Part shown: piece after piece, positions 35,547 through 46,497 of the stretch | How the letters are laid out: each line of letters opens with the position of its first letter | Position numbering within the stretch: position 1 is the stretch's first letter | Source of the DNA: Myoxocephalus aenaeus | Lineage: Eukaryota > Chordata > Actinopteri > Perciformes > Cottidae | Direction of reading: 5' to 3' | DNA length: 64,000 nucleotides | NCBI GenBank assembly: GCA_038501785.1 | Contig: JBAMJR010000031.1 | Location: 15,593,501 to 15,657,500, forward strand | Notes under the pieces: model-generated | Databases searched by the model: none | Seen by the model: only the letters and a program-made list of their open reading frames with translations | What the model was told of the DNA's origin: nothing | Program-made: the position numbers and the translations under genes

Positions 35547-36060
35547 ACTTCTTCTTCTTCTTTCTGGTTTTAGGCGGATGGCATCCAAAAAAGTTGCATT
35601 ACCGCCACCTACTGTATTGGAGTGTGGACCAGAAATATCTATCCCTTTATCCCAAAAATCGTTTTAATAAAAAATAAAAATAAACAAAACAATAAATAAA
35701 TAAAATAAAAAGGGAGCTATGTCACTTTCGGTGCACTAAATCCTTCCACTCAATCCTGATTCTTTCAGATATTGCAGTACCTTTCCTGCCCCCAAGGTTA
35801 ATGCATCCTCTACTGCCAGCCTCCTCTCCTCTTCAACCCTGTCTCGCTCAATTCTGAATTTGACAAATGATATGCTCTACCGTTTCCGCTATATTGCAGT
35901 GCTCACATAGTCCAGTTGGGTGTTTATTTATTAGTTGCATTGTTTTGTTCAGCCTTGTGTGTCCAATCCTCAGTCTGGTTAATATATTTTCTTCTTTATT
36001 GCTTCCTCTGGATGTTCTCCAGCTTCTTTCCATGATCTGGGCAGTCTCCCCAATTCCCAA
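35547..36060 (-). mobile_element. 3' end of an I-clade-like LINE
   Basis: On the minus strand, a frame contains ILTRLRIGHTRLNK and GLCEHCNIAETVEHIICQ. This is the end of the RNase H region and the CxxC-H-C element of I-type non-LTR retrotransposons. It is followed by a 3' UTR with GCGGTAATGCAACTTTTTTG and a short (GAA)n tail at 35564-35547. It is 5' truncated and degraded. It sits between the divergent stambp and slc39a14 first exons, its tail about 10 bases from the estimated stambp transcription start. Confidence 0.8.
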
Positions 36061-36539
36061 ACCTTATTATAAAATGATACAAATTTCGTCATTGCTAACC
36101 TACCTAAATGCTTCAGCATTATATAACATATTTCATCCTTAATCAATATTTGTACATGTGCGGAATTTCAGTTTATTTTTATTTATTACATTTTTGTTCT
36201 AGTTTATTGATACAGACGTATTTAATGCTGTTTATTTTCTCTGATATGTATTGTTCATGGTCATTTGTATTTACTTGTTATATTTGTGTCAAATAAGTAA
36301 ATACATTATATATAATTGGTTGCAAAAAAAGAATATATATATATATATATATATATATGACAAATAACAATATTTAAAAAAGATGTATGTGGTAAATGTA
36401 TATTTGTCTGTCCTAATTGTTATCTTTATCTTTTTAATTATTATTATTGTGCCAGGAAGTGACACTATTTCGTATCCCCTGAATGACGAGTATTTTCTCG
36501 CTTTCTGTCCAACTTTGGACTTTGGGGCCTCTATTTACA

Positions 36540-36886
36540 TTTTGTTAGTGTCGCAGTTCCCGCCGTCGGCCGCAAGAGGGAGACACTGTCATTTGGGGGG
36601 TGAAAAAACCCTCCGAGAGGACGAACTGCGTGCCGACGTCACCACGGAGAATGACCCCACCACATCCTCCACGCGCCGCTTCTGATGTGTGGTGTTATTT
36701 GAATGGGAGGACGAGGAAGAAAAAAACAAAAACGCTCCCGTCCGTCCGTCCGTCCGTGAATGACTGAACGTACCGGAGACGATTTAAACTACCTGTCTGT
36801 CTGTGACACATCCGGTCTGAGCCGGGAGAGAGAGAGACAGTCGGTGAAGAGCCGTTGACGTCAGGACTGATTTTCTGCATCACCCG
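36540..36886 (+). promoter_or_regulatory. slc39a14: slc39a14 CpG-rich promoter and non-coding exon 1
   Basis: A clear rise in GC and CpG content lies within AT-rich DNA, with CCGT repeats (36737-36757). It ends at donor CACCCG|GTAAGC (36887). There is no open frame with a family motif, so this is a 5' UTR exon, most simply joined to the coding exon at 46498. The start of transcription is not defined. Confidence 0.6.
36856..36863. promoter_or_regulatory. Full CRE palindrome TGACGTCA
   Basis: A perfect TGACGTCA palindrome within the presumed first exon of slc39a14, 23 bases before its donor. CREB/ATF-family factors bind this sequence. Mammalian SLC39A14 is reported to respond to ER-stress factors of the ATF group, so the site is a plausible control element, but function is inferred. 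Confidence 0.5.
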
Positions 36887-37171
36887 GTAAGCTAATAGTA
36901 ACGGCTAAAAAACCGTCTCTGTCTTAGCTAGCTCACGCGACCAGCAAACGGCCGTTAATTGACGCTTATTAACACGTTGCCGGCTCATTGGCTGGCGCAT
37001 TGACTCGGTCGTGTGATCTCCCTCCATCTTCAATCATTGTGGTTTATTATTTTGTGTGAGAATAATAATTAAAAAAAACAGAGCGAGAGAACGAGTGTGT
37101 GTCCAGGCAAGATATAGGAAACAAGGCAATGAGCAATCCTCACTCTTCTCACCCTAAATGATTATGTTTAA

Positions 37172-37342
37172 AGTGGTGGAAGAAGAAATCAGATCCTTTT
37201 ACATAATTAAAAGTCCTGCATCTAAAACCTTACTGAAGTAAAGGTATGCAGACACTTGACTTAACAAGAAGTGTATGTACTCAATGTGCAAGTATTGTTG
37301 TGTCACTTGAGCTAAAAAGGGACCACAGTTTGTCTCTGGACC

Positions 37343-37391
<49 letters not shown>

Positions 37392-38032
37392 AATAATCTA
37401 TAGGTGTTAAGTACACAGTAAGTATGGTGTTAAAGGTCCACTTACTAATACCACACTACAAGAATACTCTACTTTATATTAAAGTAAAGGTACAAATATG
37501 TATCAGCAAAATGCACTTAAAGTACTTAAAGCAAAAGTATTGATTGCGCAGTAAATTCTTCCCTGTCAGCGTTTGCTTATGCAATAATGTTACTGCTCTA
37601 GATGTCTTCAAGGTGGAAAAAATGTTCTTTTTGCCATTATTGGAAGGTGACAGTGGGGAAAGGGGAGAGAGAGACGAGAGGATTCGCAGGAAAGGGATTC
37701 GAACCCAGCACCCCTCAGCTTTGTGATGATGCGTTTTTCAGCTGATCCAACTGGCTTTTTAAATGGTTTTTTTAAGACTTTATCCTTCAGTTCATCACAA
37801 ACAGTCAAAATCACCACAATACGTGGTTGTCACTAGAAAGGCAAGGGATGAAAAATGATACCCTGAAAAGCTGTCAGACAAATGTAGTTGAGTAAAAAGT
37901 CAAATTTTGCCTCTGAAATGTAGTGAAGTAGAAGGATAAAGTTGCATGAAATAGAAATACTTAAATAGTAAGATAACCTCAAATTTGTACTTACGCAGAA
38001 TACTTAAATATACTTTGTTACATACCACCACT
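37172..38032. mobile_element. Inverted-repeat element ending AGTGGTGG/CCACCACT
   Basis: Ends AGTGGTGG and CCACCACT, with inner blocks of the form TACTTAAAGTACTTAAAGC and GTAAAGGTACAAATATG. This is a very common non-autonomous DNA element of fish, probably hAT-related. It is interrupted by an (ATT)n microsatellite (37345-37390) and by an apparent nested repeat near 37640-37735. No target duplication is evident. Confidence 0.6.
37640..37735. repeat. Nested repeat with tRNA-like B-box
   Basis: Contains GGGGAGAGAGAGACGAGAGG followed by GGGATTCGAACCC, the complement of a tRNA B-box. This arrangement recurs in fish tRNA-derived repeats. It appears to be inserted into the older element around it. 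Confidence 0.4.
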
Positions 38033-38996
38033 GTCGGTTTCTGCAGTTGTCCGCATAATAAATCCCTTTTTAAATTAGGGTGCTAAGGCTAGGAAGGCTC
38101 CTGTGATCTCTCCAGTAGTGAAAAAAGCCTATCAATCCTGGTTCATATGATCATGATAAACCTTAAATAGTCATAGGATGTTCCAGGTTGGGGAAAGCTT
38201 TGGAATTTTTTTTGAAAACAGTTTGATTTATGTAGATTTGAAACATTCATGTATATTTGTAATCATGCAGAGCAGACATGACATGATTCAAAACAATGGA
38301 AAAGCCATACAATTGATTGGAAATGTGTGAGAACCCCGAGCAATTCTGTAAAGAAGAAGAAGAAAAACGCAAACTAAAGTATGATTTGGCATTCAAAATA
38401 TTGCTCATGCTGCTAAAAGTAAAAAATCTTTTCAGAGCTTTAGGTTGTTAAATCAGTTGTGCATTGATCTCAAGGAGGTTAAATGCTCCAGCTACTCAAA
38501 GTAATATCGGTTGGCACGTTGATATCATATTTCCAGAGCTTGTCATATGTTTTCATGCAAGATAATGTTTTGCTAAGTAGCTAGAACTGCAGCTGCTGGA
38601 TAAATGTCGCTCATAAGTCAAATGTTTAACATTTCTTTATGAAATGTAGAAACAGTGTTAAAAAAAACAACAACAAGCACAGGTCCTCATGCGTGGCCTT
38701 CTGCATCCCGACCTCTGACCTCCTAAGCTGGCCTCTGGGTAAAAGTGAGGGGCTGACCCAGACCAAATCATGTCCGAACCCTTCCATTCTGTGGTGAATG
38801 GTGCTTTGTTGCACACTTGGCATGAGTGGAGAACATTTACGATGCGCTCGGTGACCCAACGCGGTGCCCACAAAGCCATCCATCTGCCCCTCTAATGACG
38901 GTCTCGGTTGATGATATCAGCCCGTGGCCCGACAAACAGTAATTACGGAATTTTTGGGGTGAAGAGCGATGAGCCACCGGCCCATCGCTCCAACGG

Positions 38997-39005
38997 TATA
39001 TAAAG
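38997..39005 (+). promoter_or_regulatory. slc39a14: TATA box of alternative slc39a14 promoter
   Basis: TATATAAAG, which lies about 30 bases upstream of a segment (39028-39125) ending in donor TTCAG|GTAAAG. The upstream 110 bases have a TTACGGAA motif and a forkhead-type ACAAACA core. The combination suggests a tissue-specific or inducible promoter; the TSS is inferred. Confidence 0.5.
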
Positions 39006-39027
39006 TGCCTTGGGGGGGGGTTAAGTG

Positions 39028-39125
39028 TGCAGACATGTGAGGACACACCAGAGTCTGCTTTAAAGGAACGGGCTGCTTTGAATCAGGAAGGAACCGCCGA
39101 GGCTCAGCTGCTGTTCTTCATTCAG
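39028..39125 (+). other. slc39a14: Candidate alternative non-coding exon 1 of slc39a14
   Basis: Starts about 30 bases after the TATA box and ends CATTCAG|GTAAAGC. It has no start codon in a frame with a conserved product. If spliced to 46498 it would give a second 5' UTR. Confidence 0.45.
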
Positions 39126-40200
39126 GTAAAGCTTTATGCTTTAGAGTTAAAACTGACTCCAGAACAGCTGAGAGGAGCAGTAAGGAGAATAGTTTCTGCT
39201 GGTGTCTGTGGCAGGGCTCTTTGAGCAGTTATAATCACAGGACTCTTTGTTGATAATGTGTGTTGTTGACTGTGCTGCAGGGCTGGAGCCTTGTGGTGAG
39301 TTTTAGGGTGGGGTCACCAGACCTCACCAGATACATAATTATCATGACATAGAGTTAACATGATTTGCTGCTGCTCTTGATCTTTGTCTTGACAGTAAAC
39401 TCAATATATATATATTTTTAAAACAAGATCTGTCACCACAAAACAGTTGTGAAAGGCATCCTTCACTGTTGTGACCAAACGATTACATCCATCAATAAAT
39501 CAAGAACACAACTGGTGGATAATGAAAATGAATTGTAAGTTGCTGTCTTTATGATTCACAAGCCACAATTCCACATTGGTGAGATTTTCAGTATTTGATT
39601 GCAAATTCAGGAAAACCTTTTTTTTATCCGATTAAATTAAAGCCGTGCCGTCATTTGTCTTGCGCCAGCATTTGTTATTATTTCATTTTGTTATTGCAGC
39701 AAAATGGGATTATAAAGTAGCCATACTGCAATGTCACGAATCATTGGACGGCATCAAATTAAATGCGAATACACGGGCGTCCGTTATAATTACAGCTCCA
39801 AAGGTATTTTGTACACGGTTTAGCGTGCTTTGAATTTGAATATTGATGCGGTGCGTGGTGGAGCGGCACGGTTGCATCTGGCCGTCTGGTTGGTTTCATG
39901 GCAGAAGAGTTAAATCAAGATCCTGACCTAAAAGTAGATTTGAGTTAAGATGAACTACAGGTCCGAATACAAACGCCTGAATGGCGGGTTAGAAAACAAA
40001 GGAGGGCGGCTTCTCTTTGGAAACGTTTCAGACGGGTAAAGGTTGAGTCCAACAGACGAGTCCAGAAGTGTGCCAAGTTCTTTTTAAATCAGTCGTAGCT
40101 TTGCCTTGATTTGAGTTTGGTGTTCCTTTTACTACGACCAAACAGCTCTAATAAAAACCACACGTTGCCAACCTTTTTATGTAACCCTGAATTACTCACC

Positions 40201-40686
40201 CAGGGTTTCCCCTACCGTTAGAATAGGGGGGCGGGGCGCCCCCCTGAAAAAACCCTCCGCCCCCCTGTAATTTTCTCCGTCGCGCCAGATCACAGACGTG
40301 ATTTAAGGTTCCCTTTCCTATAAACAGGTCTACACCTTGTTCTTTTATTAAACAAACTCAATGTTCTTATTTTATTGATCGTATTTCTGTCTATTTCTGT
40401 CATGGTCGCGTTTACAACTCTACTTTGCTCTCGGTAACGCGCACCGCGGAGATCCGCCCCGATGCCCACAGACTCGTGCGCGCGCACAGGTGGGCAGAGA
40501 GCACACTTCCATCAGCCGGCAGAGAGCGTCCAATAATGTCGCGTGGAAAGAAAACAGATATATCTGCGTTTTTTAAACGCTCCCAACGTCGCTCCCAATG
40601 TCCCAACGTCGTCGCCGTCGCCGACACCCCCCCCCCCCCGGCCGACACCCCGCCCCCCTGAAGCTGTAAACCTAGGGGAAACACTG
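40201..40686 (+). mobile_element. hAT-like non-autonomous element (486 bp)
   Basis: Ends CAGGGTTTCCCCTA and TAGGGGAAACACTG, with exact CTCACC copies immediately outside both ends (40195-40200, 40687-40692). An ATG at 40536 opens a frame starting MSRGKKTDISAFFK, typical of the N-terminus of hAT-family transposases, and then runs into the right end. It keeps only the first exon-like part of the transposase. The six-base duplication is shorter than the usual eight of hAT elements; the outer pairs may have decayed. Confidence 0.75.
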
Positions 40687-40984
40687 CTCACCAATTAATT
40701 TAAAAGCTTGGTGTGTCGGTTTTGAGTGGCGACGGTTTGCATTGTGACATAAATTCTGGAAAAAACTGGTCCCTCGTGTACCGCTTGGCGTCCGGTTATC
40801 GCCGTTAGCTTGTGCTGTGTGCCGGCTGGTTGGCGGAAAAGTGTTTTGAATTGGCAGCTTTTCCTGCTTGAGCTCTTTTTTTTCAGATTTTTATTTCTGC
40901 TCCATCAGATGGTGAAGTTGATGATAGCGAGGGGAAATTTCTCACCGAGCCGTGTTTACACGGGTCCAGACTCCAGAGAACACT

Positions 40985-41008
40985 TTGTGTGTGTGTGTGT
41001 GTGTGTGT
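40985..41008. repeat. (TG)n microsatellite
   Basis: About 12 TG units in slc39a14 intron 1. Confidence 0.9.
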
Positions 41009-41216
41009 GACTGACATTATTGCTGATAACACTGATGGCTTGGTGGCCCGATAAAGCCTAATCACCACATGAGCCCATATGCTCCCTACCAGGACTTTCT
41101 CTGTTCTCTTGATTTATTGCATGTTTGCTCGCGGCTCGAGTGTCCGTCACCTGTTTTGGTTTTCTAATCTGCCGACGACAACAAACACACGAGAGGACAG
41201 TCTGGAAAATTTGAAG

Positions 41217-41217
<1 letters not shown>

Positions 41218-41250
<33 letters not shown>
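41218..41250. repeat. G homopolymer, 33 bases
   Basis: Thirty-three consecutive G bases in slc39a14 intron 1. Such a run can form G-quadruplexes and is hard to sequence, so its true length is uncertain. Confidence 0.9.
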
Positions 41251-41251
<1 letters not shown>

Positions 41252-42902
41252 ACAGGCGGCTTTCTAAGAACTGAGACCGATTTTGAAAGGCTGAGCAGAG
41301 TAGAATCCAGTGTGTGTGCCTTTTTGGGATTGAAGTCCAGCAGACTGTGACTAAACATCTTCCCATCCCGCTTTTCCCCTCTCGAGTCCTCTGCCGCTGG
41401 CTCTCTTTTGCAAAACTCGTATTCAACATCACGGCAGAGGCCTTTTCGAGGCTGCAGACTACCCGTCTCTTCCCACCGACCCTTTATCTCCACTGCCACA
41501 AATAGGCCTTGGACTCCCAAGCGCATGTGTGTGTGTGTGTGTGTGTCTGAGTGTGCGGTGACATCGGTCTGACCGGACGGGCTGACATTTTAAAAAGCAG
41601 ATTTTGCATTGTTTTTAATTGGAGCGCGGCCGCTTGGACCTTCATGCTCTCCGGAGCAAACAAAATAAGGCTGGAAGTAAATGTGTAGCGTCCAGAGCGC
41701 CGGGTTATCATCGCAGCCGAGAACAGCTCCTCTTCCTCAGCGGTTATCTTATCTGTGTGCTAAAACAAAGTGCAGCCGATGCTGTATTTCTGACGAGAAT
41801 ATCAATATATGAAGATTGCAAAAGTTTTTTTTTAGCAAGCCAAGAAAAACCTTTTGATAAGTTCCCTTTATAGGTTTTGTCTTGTGATAAAAGACACAAA
41901 CTGTGGGACATTTTACGACTGGAAACTTCGTAAACTTGAATCTAACTAAATAATGATCACGAACCAAAAAAAAGAAGCACCAACAGTAATAACTGCCACT
42001 GTTACCACGATCGCCTGTTGATATCTAAAAAGCACAAAGTTAACTTGAACGGAGTAAAATATTTCATCGGTCCATTTACTCAGTAGTTGATTTGCAAACG
42101 TAAACACTCGCACATTATTTGCTGATTTCTTGTGGTACATTGCTGTGATGATGAATCTTGGGTGTTCCCACTGGTATCATAAGTGCTTTTGTTTCCCAAA
42201 CAGAACCCTCTTCTTTCCCTTGCAACACAGCAGCACCCAAATGTAAACACATTAAGAAGGCAAATGTTTATTCAGAGGAAAGCCCGTCTTTGCGTTTAAT
42301 CCATGTGCTGCTGCCGTCGGTCCCTCCTAAACATTTCGTGACGCGCGTCGCCTCTCCTCCCTTCATGAAAAATAAATGTGGAAGACGAGAGCTGCCTGCT
42401 TTCCTGCAACCAGAGGCGTTTTGGACTGAGACTCGCAGGGCTTATTGTTGGACGGTTATCCCCTTTTTGAAACTCAGTGTAGGTTCAAGCAGTAACACTG
42501 CTCGGAAAAAGCTTCAAGTAGTGTTTGGTAATGTGACCCTACATCTAGATAATACAGATGTATGCTCTCTTTTTGTTTAACTTTCATTTAACCAACGAAG
42601 TCCCAGCGATTTTTTTTATGAAGAGTTTTGGCCAAGGTAGTGGCATTAAATGAGCTGAAATCCAGTAATCGGTTATCAGCTTCCTCAATTTCATTTAGCT
42701 TTCCCTTTTTATTATCTCTGGTTGGGGTAAACCTTTGCTGGCAATGCTGCAAAGCAGTGGGAAGAACTACATTTTTGGTAATGTTTGGATTCATTTGATG
42801 AAGTTGTCAGGTATTTAAGTTAGTGGAATAGCAAAAAAACAGAAAACTATAAAACAAAAAAATTAGCAAGTGAACCTACTATGTCACCGTATAGGCGCGC
42901 GC

Positions 42903-42938
<36 letters not shown>

Positions 42939-42953
42939 GCACACACACACACA

Positions 42954-44580
42954 CAGGCTTGCAAAAGTATGCATACCCCTTGAACGTTTCCACATTTTGT
43001 CACATTACACGCCACAAACATAAATATATTTTATTGGAATTTTATGTGAAAGACCAACACAAAGTGTCACACAATTGTGAAGTACAAAGAAAATTATACA
43101 TGTTTTAAAAAAAAAATTCACAAATAAAAAACTGAAAAGTGCAGTGTGCAAAATTATTCAGCCCCCCTGAGTCAATACTTTGTGGAACCGCCTTTTGCTG
43201 CAATTACAGCTGCAAGTCTTTTGGGGTATGTCTCTACCAGCTTTGCACATCTAGAGACTGAGATTTTTGCCCATTCTTCTTTGCAAAACAGCTCAAGGTC
43301 AGTCAGATCAGATGGAGAGCGTTTGTGAACGGCGGTTTTCAGATCTTGCCACAGATTCTCGATGGGATTTAGGTCTGGACTTTGACTGGGCCATTCTAAC
43401 ACATGAATATGTTTTGTTTTGAACCATTCCATTGTAGCCCTGGCTTTATGTTTAGGGTCGTTGTCCTGCTGGAAGGTGAACCTCCGCCTCAGTCTCAAGT
43501 CTTTTGCAGACTCCAACAGGTTTTCTTCGATTGCCCTGTATTTGGCTCCATCCAGCTTCCCATCAACTCTGACCAACTTCCCTGTCCCTGCTGAAGAGGA
43601 GCACCCCCAGAGCATCATGCTACCACCACCATGTTTGACAGTGGGGATGGTGTGTTCAGGGTGATGTGCAGTGTTAGGTTTCCGCCACACATAATGTTTT
43701 GCATTTAGGCCAAAAAGTTCAATTTTGGTCTCATCTGACCAGAGCACCTTCTTCCACATGTTTGCTGTGTCCCCCCACATGGTTTCTGGCAAACTGCAAA
43801 CGGGACTTCTTATGGTTTTCTTTTAACAATGGCTTTCTTCTTGCCACTCTTCCATAAAGGCCAGATTTGTGGAGTGCACGCCCAATAGTTGTCCTGTGGA
43901 CAGATTCCCCCACCTGAGCTGTGGATCTCTGCAGTTCGTCCAGAGTCACCATGGGCCTCTTGGCTGCATCTCTTGTCAGTGCTCTCCTTGTTCGGCCTGT
44001 AAGTTTAGGTGGACGGCCGTGTCTTGGTAGGTTTGCAGGTGTGCCATACTCTTTCCATTTCCGGATAATGGATTGAACAGTGCTCCGTGACATGTTCAAA
44101 GCTTGGGAAATCTTTTTATAGCCTAACCCTGCTTTAAACTTCTCCACAACTTTATCTCTGACCTGTCTGGTGTGTTCCTTGGACTTCATGGTCCTGTTTG
44201 CTCCCCAATATTCTCTTAACAAACCTCTGAGGCCGTCACAGAACAGCTGTATTTGTACTGAGATTAGATTACACACAGGTGGACTCTATTTAGTCATTCG
44301 GTCAACATTCAATCATTCAGCAGTCATCAGGCAACTTCTGAAGGCAATTGGTTGCACTCAGAGAAAAGGGGCTGAATAATTTTGCACACTGCACTTTTCT
44401 GTTTTTAATTTGTGAAAAAAAATTAAAATCATGTATAATTTTCTTTGTACTTCACAATTGTGTGACACTTTGTGTTGGTCTTTCACATACAATTCCAATA
44501 AAATATATTTATGTTTGTGGCGTGTAATGTGACAAAATGTGGAAACGTTCAAGGGGTATGCATACTTTTGCAAGCCACTG
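42954..44580 (-). mobile_element. Tc1-like DNA transposon with long TIRs (1.63 kb)
   Basis: Terminal inverted repeats of about 212 bases (42954-43165 and 44368-44580) are nearly identical. The right one begins, on the minus strand, CAGTGGCTTGCAAAAGTATG; the left lacks two bases (CAG--GCTTGC). Between them lies a single minus-strand transposase gene broken by one frameshift. Flanks are (AT)n(AC)n on the left and (TG)n(TA)n on the right, so the target duplication is hidden in microsatellite. Near-identical TIRs and an almost complete gene suggest relatively recent activity. It lies in slc39a14 intron 1, opposite in strand. Confidence 0.95.
43172..44189 (-). pseudogene. Tc1-like transposase, frameshifted
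   Basis: Starts MKSKEHTRQVRDKVVEKF with a paired helix-turn-helix region (ISQALNMSRSTVQSII, then RPPKLTGRTRRALTRD). The catalytic half has WSDETKIELF, FQQDNDPKHKA and SPDLNPIENLW. These give the DD34E triad with all three acidic residues present. The two halves lie in different frames and meet at about 43785, near the RLQFARNH/ETMWGD region, so one indel separates them. The full length would be about 340 residues. As written it is non-functional. The family cuts and pastes DNA at TA sites. Confidence 0.93.
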
Positions 44581-44752
44581 TGTGTGTGTATAAATATATA
44601 TATATTTTTTTTAAAGGGCCGCAACAACCATCGTTGTCCACTCTTAGCACCATTATCCCCCTCCTGGTTCTGACCTGAGCTTCACTAACAATAGCAGCCT
44701 GTGATAAAGAGGGCAAGGTTCAGAGCTCCTGCAACTTTTACAAGGATTGTAT

Positions 44753-44759
<7 letters not shown>

Positions 44760-44818
<59 letters not shown>
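44760..44818. repeat. (GA)n microsatellite
   Basis: About 29 GA units in slc39a14 intron 1. Nearby sequence at 44945-45010 (TGCCTTGCCCAAAGGCATCT) resembles a dispersed fish repeat. Confidence 0.95.
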
Positions 44819-44827
<9 letters not shown>

Positions 44828-45501
44828 TTTTTTTGTCTGGGGAAAGTAGACTTTCTCATAAATGATCTACCTTACATTAATTGTGTGTCACACTTCTACA
44901 GAGCTAACCTGCACAAACGCATGAACTCATTTGGCCACTGAGCAGTTTGGATGTAGTGCCTTGCCCAAAGGCATCTCAGCAGCACACAGAACGTGAGGAA
45001 AGAAGAGGCTGTCTGTGTCATTTATTCTGACTCTCCTGGCTTCGTAAGCAAGTTATCTGGAGTTTCTAACCCCTCCGAGACAGAAAGTTGACCATGTTGG
45101 CTGGCGGCATGCTGTGTGCCTCCACAGCAGCTGAATGTGAGGATGTCTGCAGCTGCAGTATTTCCTGTCAGATTCCACTGCCTGTCCATATGCAGCAGCA
45201 TACAAATCAACAAGGAATGCTCATTGCAGTTTCCGAAAAGGAACGGTGTGGGTTTGGCTCAATGCTGGATGCTGTGGCCTGAGTGTAAGATGGTAGTTTG
45301 GAGTCGATGGGAAGAGTGAATACAGAACATTTAAGCTGGCTGCTGACATTTCTGGTTTATTTTCTTCTTCATTGCCTCTTTTTATTTTTTTATTTTCTCC
45401 ATCCTTTCCTATTTTTTATTTATTTTTTTATTCCTCACCGGTGAGTCGTATCCTTCGTTTTTTTTTCTCTCTCTCTCTCTTTCTCTCTCACTCCTCCACA
45501 G

Positions 45502-45685
45502 TCCACTGCCCTCCTGAGGAGCTCTCTGCTCTCTTCAGGCGTTTCTTCCTTCTCCGCCCACCCCGACTCCCTCACTGCTCCCAGGTAACCTGTGGGCATT
45601 ACTCAGCACGCTCTGAGCCTCGGGACAGACAGACTGACTCAGGCGCTTAACGCACCGGCTATCATTAGAGTCTCTGTCGGAAAAG
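45502..45685 (+). other. slc39a14: Candidate non-coding 5' exon of slc39a14 with two donors
   Basis: A long CT-rich tract and CTCCACAG acceptor (ends 45501) precede a moderately GC-rich segment. Two donors follow: CCCAG|GTAACC at 45585 and AAAAG|GTGAGC at 45686. It lies 0.8 kb before the coding exon. It may be an internal UTR exon or an alternative first exon. No family coding motif is present. Confidence 0.4.
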
Positions 45686-45776
45686 GTGAGCGTTTCTTCA
45701 CACAAAAATGAATGGGGTCTGTTTATTCAGCCCCAGGTCTGCATGTGGAGCTGCAGGGTGCACTGAAATGAATCGG

Positions 45777-45777
<1 letters not shown>

Positions 45778-45861
<84 letters not shown>
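45778..45861. repeat. (GT)n microsatellite, about 42 units
   Basis: Perfect GT dinucleotide run beginning 92 bases after the candidate donor at 45686. Confidence 0.97.
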
Positions 45862-45867
<6 letters not shown>

Positions 45868-46497
45868 CACACAGGAGGGGAACATTACAGTTTGTGGTTT
45901 TTATGCGCATGAAAGTTGTGTGCCAGGAATGGAAAAAGTTGGAAGCTAACATACTTTTTTCCCCAACCACATTGGCTTATTTGAAATATGAATATGTGTC
46001 TGGTGACTGTGTGCTATACTTGTCTGTAGTTCCTCCTCCCTGTCTGTGCTTTGTGCTAATGGCTTAACAGTGGGCCTTTGAGTGGACTTGGGGTGTTTAA
46101 TTTGCACTTAGGCTTGTCCCCTCACCTACTAAACAATTTAATATGCACATGCCTAAAGCCGATATAATAGGATTGTGCATCAATGTTCTTCAGTAATTTT
46201 GTCTAGTATTTACAACTGTTGTGTACCAAAAACTTAGCACCAATGCTTGCCTAATAGTAGTCAGATATTGCTTAATTTAAGTCATGATTTTAGTGTTTTA
46301 TTTATGCAATGTTACTATGTAACTGTATATTTTGAGATGGGTTGAAACACAATTTTGAAATGTCTTTTTGTGTTGAAAGTATTTGGGACTTTATGTTAAC
46401 ATTCAGCCCTTTCATTGACAAAAAACACTACTCACTACACGTGAGTAGTGTTTTTTTTGTGGTAGTTTAAGTAAATATTTTTCTTATTCTCTTCCAG

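Larger units (their letters stand above)
36887..46497 (+). other. slc39a14: slc39a14 first intron region with alternative first exons
   Basis: About 9.6 kb between the CpG-rich first exon and the coding exon. Apart from two candidate untranslated exons (about 39028-39125 and 45502-45685) it holds transposons and simple repeats, listed separately. No protein-coding exon of a host gene was recognised in it. Confidence 0.6.

Noticed and set aside
44747..44941. Arg/Glu alternating frame
   Set aside because: Translation of the GA microsatellite.
45698..46067. Frames with long Val/Cys or His/Thr runs
   Set aside because: Translation of the GT microsatellite on both strands.
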